From Paenibacillus camelliae (GTDB lineage Bacteria; Bacillota; Bacilli; Paenibacillales; Paenibacillaceae): a DNA stretch of 64,000 nt. A program made the position numbers and the translations under genes. This document shows, one piece after another, positions 27,710 to 35,761 of the stretch (within the stretch, counting starts at the first letter, position 1; each line of letters starts with the position of its first letter). Location of the stretch: assembly GCF_023715345.1 (NCBI RefSeq), contig NZ_JAMBNY010000007.1, positions 157,975 to 221,974 of the forward strand, given 5' to 3'. Below the pieces are notes generated by a model that was given only the letters and a program-made list of their open reading frames with translations, was not told the origin of the DNA and searched no databases.

Positions 27710-29425
27710 TTGAAAAAGCAAAGTTTGAAAATGGCTTTAGCAGGATGTTTAGTTTTTTCTATGCTATCTTTGCAGTCAGTATCCGCAGCTGACCAACCAA
27801 CGAGCTCAACATCTACCTCAAAAAACTTGATTGTGCTTATCGGGGATGGAATGGGTCCTGCACAAGTGACAGCAGCACGTAATTACTTAATGTACAACAA
27901 AGGGATTGATCAGCTGACATTAGACAGTATTTACACAGGGCAAGCCACAACTTATGCGGATCGCGGTGAGGATGGCGGAACGATTGTATCAGGTGTTGTC
28001 ACAGATTCTGCCTCTGCAGGTACTGCGTTTGCAACAGGCAACAAAACATACAACGCAGGCATTAGTGTTTCGAATGAGGAAGTATCCAAGCCGTTCGCTT
28101 CAGTGATCGAAGCGGCAGAAGCGGCTGGCAAAGCGACCGGTCTTGTATCAACGGCTAGAATTACGCATGCAACTCCAGCCGTATATGCTTCGCACGTACG
28201 GAGTCGCGATAATGAGCTGGCGATTGCATCACAATATTTAGAAAGTGGCGTTGATGTTTTACTTGGCGGCGGAAGCTCCTTCTTTACAAGCAAGGACGAA
28301 GGGGGCAGACGCAGCGATGGCTCGCTTATTCCACAATTCGAAGCAAAAGGCTACACATACATAACCAATGCATCGCAATTAAACCGTCTTAACCAAAATG
28401 ATGAGCAAGTGCTTGGTCTGTTCAGCAGCTCACATATTCCTTATGTGCTGGACCGAACTAACGAGATTCCATCTTTGGCTCAAATGACGAAAAAGGCTAT
28501 CGAATTATTGGAAAAGGATGAGGATGGCTTCGTTGTCATGATCGAAGGCGGTCGTATTGACCATGCCGCTCATGCGAATGACTTCCCTTCTACTGTGCAA
28601 GAGGTGCTTGATTTTGATGCTGCGGTGAAGGTAGCGCTTGATTATGCGAAGAAGGATGGCAACACGTCAATTGTTATAACTGCTGACCATGAGACAGGTG
28701 GTCTATCGCTATCTCGCGATAACATTTACGAGCTGAATTTAGACCTATGGGATAAGCAAGTTCATTCCTCTGAGTTTATTGCAAGCAAGCTGAATGAAGC
28801 GAAAACGTTAAGTGATATTAAAAAGATTGTGACTGCCAATACATGGATTACTGATTTAACAGATGAAGAGGCTCAGCAGATATTGGATGGCGATGGTTCA
28901 TCCTACGGCAGAGAAGGCGGCTATAACGCAGTCATTAGCAAGCGACTTTTAGTAGGCTGGAGTGGTCATGGACACTCCGCTGTAGATGTTGGCGTATGGG
29001 CTTACGGTCCAATTATTCCGTTTGTAAAGGGGCAAGTCGACAACACTCAAATTGCTAAAGCGTCTGCTCAGGTTATTGGCGTAAGTCTTACGGATGCAAC
29101 GGCTGAGCTGCAAGCCAAGTATCTATATCCGAAGTTCAAAATCACTCGCAGCAATGAAGTGCTATATCCTGCGAAGCCACTAGCTGAAGCATTAGGAGCA
29201 ACGGTTCGTTACGATGCTAAGGCCGGCACTGTTACGCTGCAAAAGGCGGCAACGACGCTTGTCATCGCTACAGAATCAGCTGAAGTATCGATCAACGGAG
29301 CGAAAACGAGCATTGTTGGTCAAATGGATAAAGGCACATTATATCTGCCACTAGAAGCATTTAATAGACTTACGAACACGACGATGAGCTGGGATACGCT
29401 ATCTGAGCGCATTATTAAGAAGTAA
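27710..29425 (+). CDS. Secreted alkaline phosphatase with C-terminal stalk domain
   Basis: Releases phosphate from phosphomonoesters outside the cell. The start is a TTG behind GGAGGGA. A Sec signal peptide ends at VSA/AD (about residue 27). The catalytic domain (about 35-455) has the metal site LIGDGMG, nucleophile Ser100 in TDSASAGTAFATG, ADHETGG and WSGHGHSAVDV. Residues about 475-571 add a copper-amine-oxidase N-terminal-like 'stalk' domain (PAKPLAEALGATVRYD, GTLYLPLEAF), also found at the end of the NHL protein at 60287, probably for cell-wall positioning. A Pho-box was not identified. Confidence 0.93.
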   Translation: MKKQSLKMALAGCLVFSMLSLQSVSAADQPTSSTSTSKNLIVLIGDGMGPAQVTAARNYLMYNKGIDQLTLDSIYTGQATTYADRGEDGGTIVSGVVTDSASAGTAFATGNKTYNAGISVSNEEVSKPFASVIEAAEAAGKATGLVSTARITHATPAVYASHVRSRDNELAIASQYLESGVDVLLGGGSSFFTSKDEGGRRSDGSLIPQFEAKGYTYITNASQLNRLNQNDEQVLGLFSSSHIPYVLDRTNEIPSLAQMTKKAIELLEKDEDGFVVMIEGGRIDHAAHANDFPSTVQEVLDFDAAVKVALDYAKKDGNTSIVITADHETGGLSLSRDNIYELNLDLWDKQVHSSEFIASKLNEAKTLSDIKKIVTANTWITDLTDEEAQQILDGDGSSYGREGGYNAVISKRLLVGWSGHGHSAVDVGVWAYGPIIPFVKGQVDNTQIAKASAQVIGVSLTDATAELQAKYLYPKFKITRSNEVLYPAKPLAEALGATVRYDAKAGTVTLQKAATTLVIATESAEVSINGAKTSIVGQMDKGTLYLPLEAFNRLTNTTMSWDTLSERIIKK

Positions 29426-29438
29426 CGACATGATGTTA

Positions 29439-29474
29439 ATAGGCAGGGGAGCAAAAGCTTTCCTGTCTATTTTT
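29439..29474 (+). terminator. Terminator after the alkaline phosphatase gene
   Basis: Stem ATAGGCAGGGGAGC / GCTTTCCTGTCTAT with G-U pairs, AAA loop, followed by TTTTT; separates phosphatase and ABC transporter transcripts. Confidence 0.75.
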
Positions 29475-29495
29475 CCATGAAAGGAGCACGACGGT

Positions 29496-30182
29496 ATGAT
29501 CACGATACAGCAGCTGAAGAAAAGCTATGGTCAGCAGCCCATTCTATATCTTCCACAATGGACAGTACAGCAAGGCGAGCAGGTTGCTTTGCTTGGGCCT
29601 AGCGGCTGCGGTAAAAGCACGCTGCTCCATCTATTAGGCGGCGTGCTAGCAGCCGATGCCGGCAGTATAACGATTAACGGTCAAACGTTAAGTACGATGT
29701 CAGAGGCAGCACGCGATGAGTTTAGAAGCAAGCACATCGGCTATGTGTTTCAAGATTTTTATCTAATTCCTTCGTTAACCGCAAAAGAAAACATTGAATG
29801 GGCGCTGACTTCGCAGGAAAGAGGGAGCGCGATGAAGCGCAAGCAGCTAATCGAGCAGTGGTTCGAGCGAGTGGGTTTAAGCGATCATATGAATCGCTAT
29901 CCTTCTCAGCTGTCACGTGGCCAGCAGCAGCGTGTCGCGATGATACGGGCATTAATCCATACTCCACCGTTGGTGCTTGCAGATGAGCCGACAGGAAGTC
30001 TCGACTGGGAGACTGCCTCGCATATAATGCAGCTATTGCTGGAGCTGTCCAAGGAGCATAGCATGACGCTAGTAACCGTCACGCATGATCTTCATCTCGC
30101 TGAACTGTATCCGACTACGGTTCAGATGAAGGAGATTAACGAGCTAATTAAGCAGCCAGCTCAGAAAGGAGTTCTTGTATGA
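29496..30182 (+). CDS. ABC transporter ATP-binding protein, LolD/MacB type
   Basis: A 228-residue ATPase: Walker [10 protein letters not shown] (about residues 33-41), Q-loop [12 protein letters not shown], signature [15 protein letters not shown] (SRGQQ in place of SGGQQ), Walker [14 protein letters not shown] and H-loop [10 protein letters not shown]. It is of the FtsE/LolD/MacB group that works with FtsX-like permeases. The stop overlaps the permease start (ATGA), and a lipoprotein gene follows, forming a three-gene operon. Function proposed from partners: metal-related export or delivery rather than classical uptake. Confidence 0.92.
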   Translation: MITIQQLKKSYGQQPILYLPQWTVQQGEQVALLGPSGCGKSTLLHLLGGVLAADAGSITINGQTLSTMSEAARDEFRSKHIGYVFQDFYLIPSLTAKENIEWALTSQERGSAMKRKQLIEQWFERVGLSDHMNRYPSQLSRGQQQRVAMIRALIHTPPLVLADEPTGSLDWETASHIMQLLLELSKEHSMTLVTVTHDLHLAELYPTTVQMKEINELIKQPAQKGVLV

Positions 30183-31396
30183 CTGCCTGGGGATATATAT
30201 GGCGTAATATCAAGCATCGAGCGATGCTGTCTACATTAACAATTGTAGCCGTGACCGTTACCGTTGCTATCTTTTCTTTACTTTTAATGAGCAAGGAAAG
30301 TATAGAGCATGGCGCGCAGAAGGGCTATGGACCTTTTGAGGTGGTTATTGGAGCTGAAGGCAGCGAGGCACAGCTCGTGCTTCATACGTTTTATCGAATG
30401 GGGGCACCATTAGGCAATATTCCATATGAATTGCTTCAGCAGGTGAAGGGTAGCGAGCATGTTGATCAAGCTTTCGGTATTACGACAGGAGATCAGTATA
30501 ATGGCTATTCCATCGTCGGAATAGAGGCTGCTTATTTTGGCACTCGTTATAATAATCGTGCTTTGCAGCAAGGTAGATTATATCAAGCAACAGGCGAGGT
30601 AACGCTTGGTTACACAGCAGCTAAGGAGCTAGGGTTAGAGGTTGGTGATCAATTTACAGGAGCTCATGGCACAGTAGCGGGCTTTGATCATGAGGAACAC
30701 CACAGTGATGAATCGGCACACGAGCCGCATGATACTCACCATTCCTTTATATACACTGTAGTAGGTATTTTACCGCAGTTAAGCAATAGCGATGATCGAG
30801 CAATATTTACAACGATGGACTATGCATGGGCTGTGCATGATAGCACGGAGGAAGAACGTGAAGTGACGACGATTATCGTGAAGCCGAGCTCGCTATTAGG
30901 CTTGCAAATGATAAAGCAGCAGATGGACGCCCAATCAGGTGTTCAAGCTGCCTATTCTAGTAAAGCTATTGCTGACGTGCTCAATATGGTAGATACAGGC
31001 TCTCAGCTTATGATGATCATGCTGGGGATATGTACGTTGCTAGCTGCAACATCACTGGTGCTATCTCTTGTTGCATCGATTCAGGAGCGCAAGCGTGATG
31101 TTGGGCTGATGCGGTTGGTTGGTAAATCTAAACGCTATATTTTAATGGTGACGATTGGCGAAGGCGTGCTATTAACTGCGATTGGGGCGTTCATAGGCTT
31201 ACTGGCCGGTCATATTACAGGAGCAATCATTAGCCAGCAGCTGTTTGTCTATGCGGGAATACAGCTGCAGCCGTGGTCATTGGCAGAGTATGAGCTGCTT
31301 ATGCTTATTGGAGCTTTGATGCTAGGGATGCTAGCATCATTAGGACCTGCACTTAAAGTGTATCGTACGGATCCAATTACGTTATTTAAAGCTTAG
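30179..31396 (+). CDS. FtsX/MacB-type ABC permease with His-rich extracellular loop
   Basis: A 405-residue permease with one N-terminal membrane helix (about residues 17-40), a large extracellular domain and three C-terminal helices (about 275-300, 320-350, 370-395), the MacB/FtsX layout. The extracellular domain carries a His/Glu/Asp-rich loop at about residues 168-190 (HEEHHSDESAHEPHDTHH), which looks like a zinc-binding patch. Related His-rich permeases occur in Gram-negative loci with DUF3299 and DUF2796 proteins. Together with the next gene this suggests a zinc-handling function; not proven here. Confidence 0.85.
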   Translation: MTAWGYIWRNIKHRAMLSTLTIVAVTVTVAIFSLLLMSKESIEHGAQKGYGPFEVVIGAEGSEAQLVLHTFYRMGAPLGNIPYELLQQVKGSEHVDQAFGITTGDQYNGYSIVGIEAAYFGTRYNNRALQQGRLYQATGEVTLGYTAAKELGLEVGDQFTGAHGTVAGFDHEEHHSDESAHEPHDTHHSFIYTVVGILPQLSNSDDRAIFTTMDYAWAVHDSTEEEREVTTIIVKPSSLLGLQMIKQQMDAQSGVQAAYSSKAIADVLNMVDTGSQLMMIMLGICTLLAATSLVLSLVASIQERKRDVGLMRLVGKSKRYILMVTIGEGVLLTAIGAFIGLLAGHITGAIISQQLFVYAGIQLQPWSLAEYELLMLIGALMLGMLASLGPALKVYRTDPITLFKA

Positions 31397-31409
31397 GAGG
31401 GCGAGTAGT

Positions 31410-32504
31410 ATGAATATACGGAAACCTATGCTATATTGTGCAGCATTCATCGTTTGCATCACGTTATTAGTAGGCTGTGGGGAGGAAGAACAAGCTGCTT
31501 CAAGTACATTTTTTGATGCTATCGAGGCTTCAGCTAGTGAGTCTAAGAAAAGGACTGCTTCAGCTCAATTCGACGATGAAGCGGGAGAACGTCAACAAAC
31601 AATGCAGCTAGGGCTAGAAACAGAAAAAGAAGAAGCAGTGAATCTGGAATTAGAGAAACGAGATGAAGGTCAGCAGCAAGACGCATCTATGCACGATGCT
31701 GCAAAGGAACAACTTAATGCATCTACCACTGATGCTGTAGACCATAGTCGTATCGAGAATAAAAATCAAACCGTCGAGATGAGCTTAAAGGAAATTCAAG
31801 CAAGAAAGATGTCAGCAGCTGCAGCGGAACAGGCAGAAGGCGATCAGATCGAGGCAGGAAGTGAAGCAGTAAGCGACACAACAAAGGGCACATTAAGTGG
31901 TAAATCAAGCAATATATCAAGTGGTAAAGCAAGTAGCCCACGAAACGATGAAAAAACTAGCGCTGTAAATGAAGAATTTAACAGCACACCAGTCAACACG
32001 CCAAGTGGTAAAACAAGCAACAATTCACCAAGCAGCGCAGCAAACGATGAATCTATCAATGCACCAAGCGATGTATTAAGCAGTAACGCCACAAGTAGTA
32101 AATCAAGTGACACCTCAAGCACTGTCTCCACAAAAGGGAAAAATGAGATCTATTGGAGCGAATTTTTCGATAACGAGGATCAAACAACGCCATCGAACAC
32201 GTTTTGGGATTTATCTGAAAAATCGGCAACAGTGCAAATCAAAGGCTTTATGGGCGAGGTACTGTCATTAGACAAAAACTGGTTCCTGCTAATACCCGAG
32301 CCAGGAGCAGAATGCCCATTCGATAACGGGGATGAAACCTATTGGAACAAAATTATGATCGTATTTGTCGATGAAGACGTAAAGCTTCGCTACACCTCTA
32401 AGCCACTACAATTAACAGGTAAGCTAGATGTCGGCATAAAAGTCGATGAGTCCGGCTACAAAACAATGTTCCGACTATACGACGCAACCTTTACAGAAAT
32501 TTAG
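31410..32504 (+). CDS. Lipoprotein with long Ser-rich linker and DUF3299-like C-terminal domain
   Basis: A 364-residue lipoprotein: lipobox LVGC with Cys at residue 23. Residues about 24-245 are a low-complexity linker rich in Glu, Lys, Asn and Ser with recurring SGK-S motifs (SGKSSNISSGKASS, SGKTSNNSPSS). The C-terminal domain (about 250-364) has WFLLIPEPGAECPF, WNKIMIVFV and LQLTGKLDVG. It resembles the DUF3299 pattern in which LVP-PGAC, NQ-V-V and V-TG-L-V occur in the same order. It follows the ABC permease by 13 bp and presumably works with it on the outer face of the membrane. The DUF3299 link is my alignment by eye. Confidence 0.7.
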   Translation: MNIRKPMLYCAAFIVCITLLVGCGEEEQAASSTFFDAIEASASESKKRTASAQFDDEAGERQQTMQLGLETEKEEAVNLELEKRDEGQQQDASMHDAAKEQLNASTTDAVDHSRIENKNQTVEMSLKEIQARKMSAAAAEQAEGDQIEAGSEAVSDTTKGTLSGKSSNISSGKASSPRNDEKTSAVNEEFNSTPVNTPSGKTSNNSPSSAANDESINAPSDVLSSNATSSKSSDTSSTVSTKGKNEIYWSEFFDNEDQTTPSNTFWDLSEKSATVQIKGFMGEVLSLDKNWFLLIPEPGAECPFDNGDETYWNKIMIVFVDEDVKLRYTSKPLQLTGKLDVGIKVDESGYKTMFRLYDATFTEI

Positions 32505-32549
32505 AAGTAGCGGAATAATGGTGAGGGCACAACGAAGCAACCGCACGAC

Positions 32550-32778
32550 ACCGCTCCAGCGAGGCAAATGGAGAGCCCACGAAGCGATACCCAAAACCGC
32601 TCCAGCGGAGAACATGGATATGGTGGAAAAGCGAAGCGGTTGCCTTTGCCCTCTGATTTCTACAAATGATATCCTTCTAGAAATCAGAGGGGAACAGCAA
32701 TTGTAACCAATCCATGTTCGGAGCGCTGTGAAATCAGAGGGGAACAGCAATTGCAGCCGCACCATTTGCGGAGCGCTG
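32550..32778. repeat. Cluster of intergenic repeats and a long hairpin
   Basis: ACCGCTCCAGCG occurs at 32550 and 32596. A 14-bp perfect hairpin CCCTCTGATTTCTA (32649-32662) / TAGAAATCAGAGGG (32678-32691) has a 15-nt loop and extends imperfectly on both sides. The right arm plus following bases, GAAATCAGAGGGGAACAGCA, recurs exactly 50 bp later (32680 and 32730), each copy ending CGGAGCGCTG. It fills nearly all of the 278-bp gap between the lipoprotein and lacI genes. The hairpin may also terminate both converging transcripts. Confidence 0.8.
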
Positions 32779-32782
32779 AATA

Positions 32783-33811
32783 TCACTTCCGTGAAAGCGA
32801 CACAAGCGATGATTCACGTACGATCAAACGATGCGGGATAATAATTCGGTTTTGGTGAACGGATGGCTGGTCCGTAATTCTTCTAATCAGCATCTGTGAA
32901 GCTGTATAGCCGAGCTGATAGGTGCCAATATCAATCGAGCTAATTGGCGGAGACGCAAGCTCAGATAGAGCGATATTGTTAAAGCTCACGACGCACATAT
33001 CATCAGGTACTTTGAAGCCAAGCTCCGTTAGACCATGAACGACACCAAAGGCAACCGCATCATCGATGACAACCAGTGCACTTGGACGCTCCTGCAAATT
33101 CATTAAAAAGGTCATCGCACGATACCCGCCATGCTGCAAATATTCTCCTTCCACGATCCACTCTGGTCGAAGCTCCAAGCCTTGCTCCTGCATGGCACGG
33201 CGATACCCTGCCATGCGATCAAGTGATACGGTTAGGTTCGGAGGACCACTTACGAATCCAATACGGTCATGCCCCTGCAATATTAAATGTCGAGTAGCCT
33301 CGTAAGCAGCCTGCTCGTTATCGTTATCAACGGATAGAATATCTGGATGCTCATCTGTTCGACCTATAAGAACGGTAGGGAATTTTGCCTTATCGAGCAT
33401 GGAGATGAGAGGATCATTAGGGCGCGAGGACAATAGAATAACTCCATCTACACGTCTGCCAAAAACAAGACGAGAAACGGTTTCCTTTTCATCATGCGGT
33501 GATGTAGCAGCAGCTAGCAGCATATCATAACCAGCTAGCGTCGATTGTGTCAGAATCCCTCGTAGCAGCTCTCCAAAGAAGAAATCCTTGAATAGCTCCT
33601 CGGCTGGACGAGGCAGCATAATCGCAAGTGTTTTGGTTGTTTTTGAGACGAGACTCTTCGCCATAATATTTGGATGATAGCCCATCTCCTCCATAATACG
33701 TTTCACTTTACTGCTAGTGGCACTGCTTATTCGATCATGGTTAGAGATCACTCTCGATACCGTAGAGGGTGAGACACCTGCAGCCTTTGCAATATCCTTT
33801 ATCGTTACCAT
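32783..33811 (-). CDS. LacI-family regulator of maltodextrin genes (MalR-like)
   Basis: A 342-residue LacI/GalR regulator: HTH and hinge at residues 1-60 (TIKDIAKAAGVSPSTVSRVI), then a periplasmic-binding-like effector domain, with motifs such as GYHPNIMAKSLVSKTT, VDGVILLSSRPND and IGRTDEHPDILSVDNDN. The last resembles MalR/CcpA-group proteins. It is transcribed away from mdxEFG across a 506-bp gap with three palindromic operators, so local control of the maltodextrin genes by maltose or maltodextrin is the likely role. RBS AAAGGAGC. Confidence 0.92.
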   Translation of the reverse strand: MVTIKDIAKAAGVSPSTVSRVISNHDRISSATSSKVKRIMEEMGYHPNIMAKSLVSKTTKTLAIMLPRPAEELFKDFFFGELLRGILTQSTLAGYDMLLAAATSPHDEKETVSRLVFGRRVDGVILLSSRPNDPLISMLDKAKFPTVLIGRTDEHPDILSVDNDNEQAAYEATRHLILQGHDRIGFVSGPPNLTVSLDRMAGYRRAMQEQGLELRPEWIVEGEYLQHGGYRAMTFLMNLQERPSALVVIDDAVAFGVVHGLTELGFKVPDDMCVVSFNNIALSELASPPISSIDIGTYQLGYTASQMLIRRITDQPSVHQNRIIIPHRLIVRESSLVSLSRK

Positions 33812-33887
33812 AGGAAATGCTCCTTTTTATTTACGAATGTAAAACTAATAAGTCTATGAACATCTACGGATGTTAATATATAACAAA

Positions 33888-33902
33888 TGTAAGCGGTTAA
33901 CA
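33888..33902. promoter_or_regulatory. LacI-type operator candidate 1
   Basis: TGTAAGCGGTTAACA, an imperfect palindrome centred on CG, between the direct repeats AACAAATG. It lies 77 bp upstream of the lacI-family start, so it could serve autoregulation. Confidence 0.5.
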
Positions 33903-33980
33903 AATGTGAAAAACTGTCTAATTTAGAGAAAACGAAAGAAAACAGCAGGTAAATTGGCTATATTTCCAAATATTGAGCTA

Positions 33981-33996
33981 TGCAAACGTTTTAACA
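33981..33996. promoter_or_regulatory. LacI-type operator candidate 2
   Basis: TGCAAACGTTTTAACA with perfect core AAACGTTT (33984-33991), typical of MalR/CcpA-group binding sites; followed 14 bp later by ATTGCACA. Confidence 0.6.
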
Positions 33997-34119
33997 AATT
34001 GCACAGCGTGTTGTATGATAATGACACAAATAGAACGCTTACATTTTCAGCTTGTATCGTGAGAGGTCGAATCGACAGGAAAAATTCACGATGAGTAGGA
34101 TATTTTGTTGAATTTTGAA

Positions 34120-34129
34120 CAAACGTTTG
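34120..34129. promoter_or_regulatory. LacI-type operator candidate 3
   Basis: CAAACGTTTG is a perfect 10-bp palindrome, again followed (15 bp from the core start) by ATTGCACA as at operator 2. It lies about 190 bp upstream of mdxE. The rest of the 33812-34317 gap is AT-rich and no unambiguous -35/-10 pair was fixed. Confidence 0.65.
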
Positions 34130-34317
34130 CGCTAGATTGCACAATATGTGATTACACCGTGAATCGCACACCTAATTTATCACGTACCTTGCATCACGTA
34201 ACCGTCCTACTACGATACATAACCGGTCATATAAAAAAGTCGATACAAGGCTGATTTAAGCGATCTATCAGTTAGTTAAGTTTTTAAGTATACAATTTTG
34301 AGAGGGGAATACTTAGA

Positions 34318-35643
34318 ATGAAAAAGCTACTGACTTTAACGATGATTGTTGCTCTGTTTTTTGTGGCTGCTTGCGGCTCTAACAACAACGGAGGAAGCAC
34401 AGGAGGAAACACGCAGACAAATACTCCTGAAACAACGAATACGGCAAATAATTCAAACAACAGCAGTAATAATGCAGCGGATGAAGCTATCGAGGAGCTT
34501 GTACCAGAGGAAGGCGCAACTTTGCTTATATGGGAAAGTAAAGAAGAGCGTCCATTCGTAGAAGCGATCGCTAAAGAGTTTACTGAAAAATATGGTGTTG
34601 AAATTAAGTTTGAAGAAGTTGGCGCAGGTGACCAGGTTAATAAGCTAATGACAGACGGTCCTGCAGGTCTTGGTGCAGACGTTGTGCTTTTCCCTCACGA
34701 CAATCTAGGTAAAGCGGTAACGGCAGGTCTTGTTCTACCTAATGATTTCTACGAAGAAGAAACGAAAACAGCAAACTCTGAAATCGCGGTGAATGCGGTA
34801 ACGTATGATGGCGTGCTATACGGCTATCCTCGTTCTGTTGAAACCTATGCGTTGTTCTACAACAAGGATATTATTACAGAGGTCCCTAAAACCTTTGATG
34901 AGGTTGTAGAGTTTGCGAGCACATATAATGATGTTGCCAACAATAAATTTGCAATTATGTGGGAAGTAGGTAACTTCTACTTCAACTATCCGTTTGTTTC
35001 CACTGGCGGTTATGTGTATGGCAATAACGGTCAGGATAAAGACGATATCGGTCTAAATACACCGGGTGCAGTAGAAGGCTTAGCGTACTACGGCTCATTA
35101 AAAGAGAAGCTGCTTCCGATGAACTCTGGTGATATTAGCTACGATATTAAGAAGGGCTTTTTCACGAGCGGTACGTTAGCAATGGATATTAACGGACCTT
35201 GGACAATTGGTGATTACAGAAATGAAGGCATTAACTTCGGTGTAGCAAAGCTTCCTGATATTAACGGACAGCCAGCTTCTTCCTTCTCAGGAATTAAAGC
35301 TTGGTACGTAAACTACTTTACGAAATATCCAATCGCAGCTCGTCTATTTGCACACTTTGCTTCTACGAAGGAAGCACAATTGAAAAACTTTGAAATTACT
35401 GGTGCGCTACCAGCAAATATTGAAGCGGCCAATGACCCTTCAGTAACAAGCGATGAAATCGTGAAAGGCTTCCTAGATCAATTCGAGCAATCGACTCCAA
35501 TGCCTGCAATTCCTGAAATGGGTAATGTGTGGGATCCAATTGCATCAGCGTTCTCTGAGGTATGGAACAACGGTGCAGATGCGAAAACAGCACTTGATAA
35601 CGCAGTTCAGCAAATTAAAGATGCGAACAACGGAGCTCAGTAA
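34318..35643 (+). CDS. mdxE: Maltodextrin-binding lipoprotein of ABC transporter
   Basis: A 441-residue solute-binding lipoprotein: lipobox VAAC with Cys19, then an Asn/Thr-rich linker (about residues 20-60) and the family-1 fold starting ATLLIWESKEERPFVEAIAK. KLMTDGPAGLGADVVLFPHD and SGTLAMDINGPWTI closely follow MalE/MdxE-type maltodextrin-binding proteins. It delivers maltodextrins to the two downstream permeases. The RBS is GAGAGGGGAA. A strong hairpin separates it from the permease genes and probably raises its relative expression. Confidence 0.93.
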   Translation: MKKLLTLTMIVALFFVAACGSNNNGGSTGGNTQTNTPETTNTANNSNNSSNNAADEAIEELVPEEGATLLIWESKEERPFVEAIAKEFTEKYGVEIKFEEVGAGDQVNKLMTDGPAGLGADVVLFPHDNLGKAVTAGLVLPNDFYEEETKTANSEIAVNAVTYDGVLYGYPRSVETYALFYNKDIITEVPKTFDEVVEFASTYNDVANNKFAIMWEVGNFYFNYPFVSTGGYVYGNNGQDKDDIGLNTPGAVEGLAYYGSLKEKLLPMNSGDISYDIKKGFFTSGTLAMDINGPWTIGDYRNEGINFGVAKLPDINGQPASSFSGIKAWYVNYFTKYPIAARLFAHFASTKEAQLKNFEITGALPANIEAANDPSVTSDEIVKGFLDQFEQSTPMPAIPEMGNVWDPIASAFSEVWNNGADAKTALDNAVQQIKDANNGAQ

Positions 35644-35658
35644 ACATGCAGTGACGCT

Positions 35659-35696
35659 CGGTCATCACCCGTCGATAGCTATCGACGGGTGAACCG
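35659..35696 (+). other. Perfect palindrome hairpin between mdxE and mdxF
   Basis: A 26-bp perfect palindrome at 35666-35691 (arms CACCCGTCGATAG / CTATCGACGGGTG), extended by T-A and then CGGT/ACCG with a CA bulge. It lacks a strong T-tract. Such hairpins between binding protein and permease genes commonly protect the upstream mRNA or reduce downstream transcription. Confidence 0.8.
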
Positions 35697-35761
35697 ATGT
35701 TTACGAATCGATGAGAACTGATGCTTGATGGTACGTTTCGTACGGAAAGGAGCCGGGCGCA

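Noticed and set aside
31844..32131. Minus-strand Leu-rich frame inside the lipoprotein linker
   Set aside because: Arises from the Ser/Lys-rich low-complexity coding strand; no signal features of its own.
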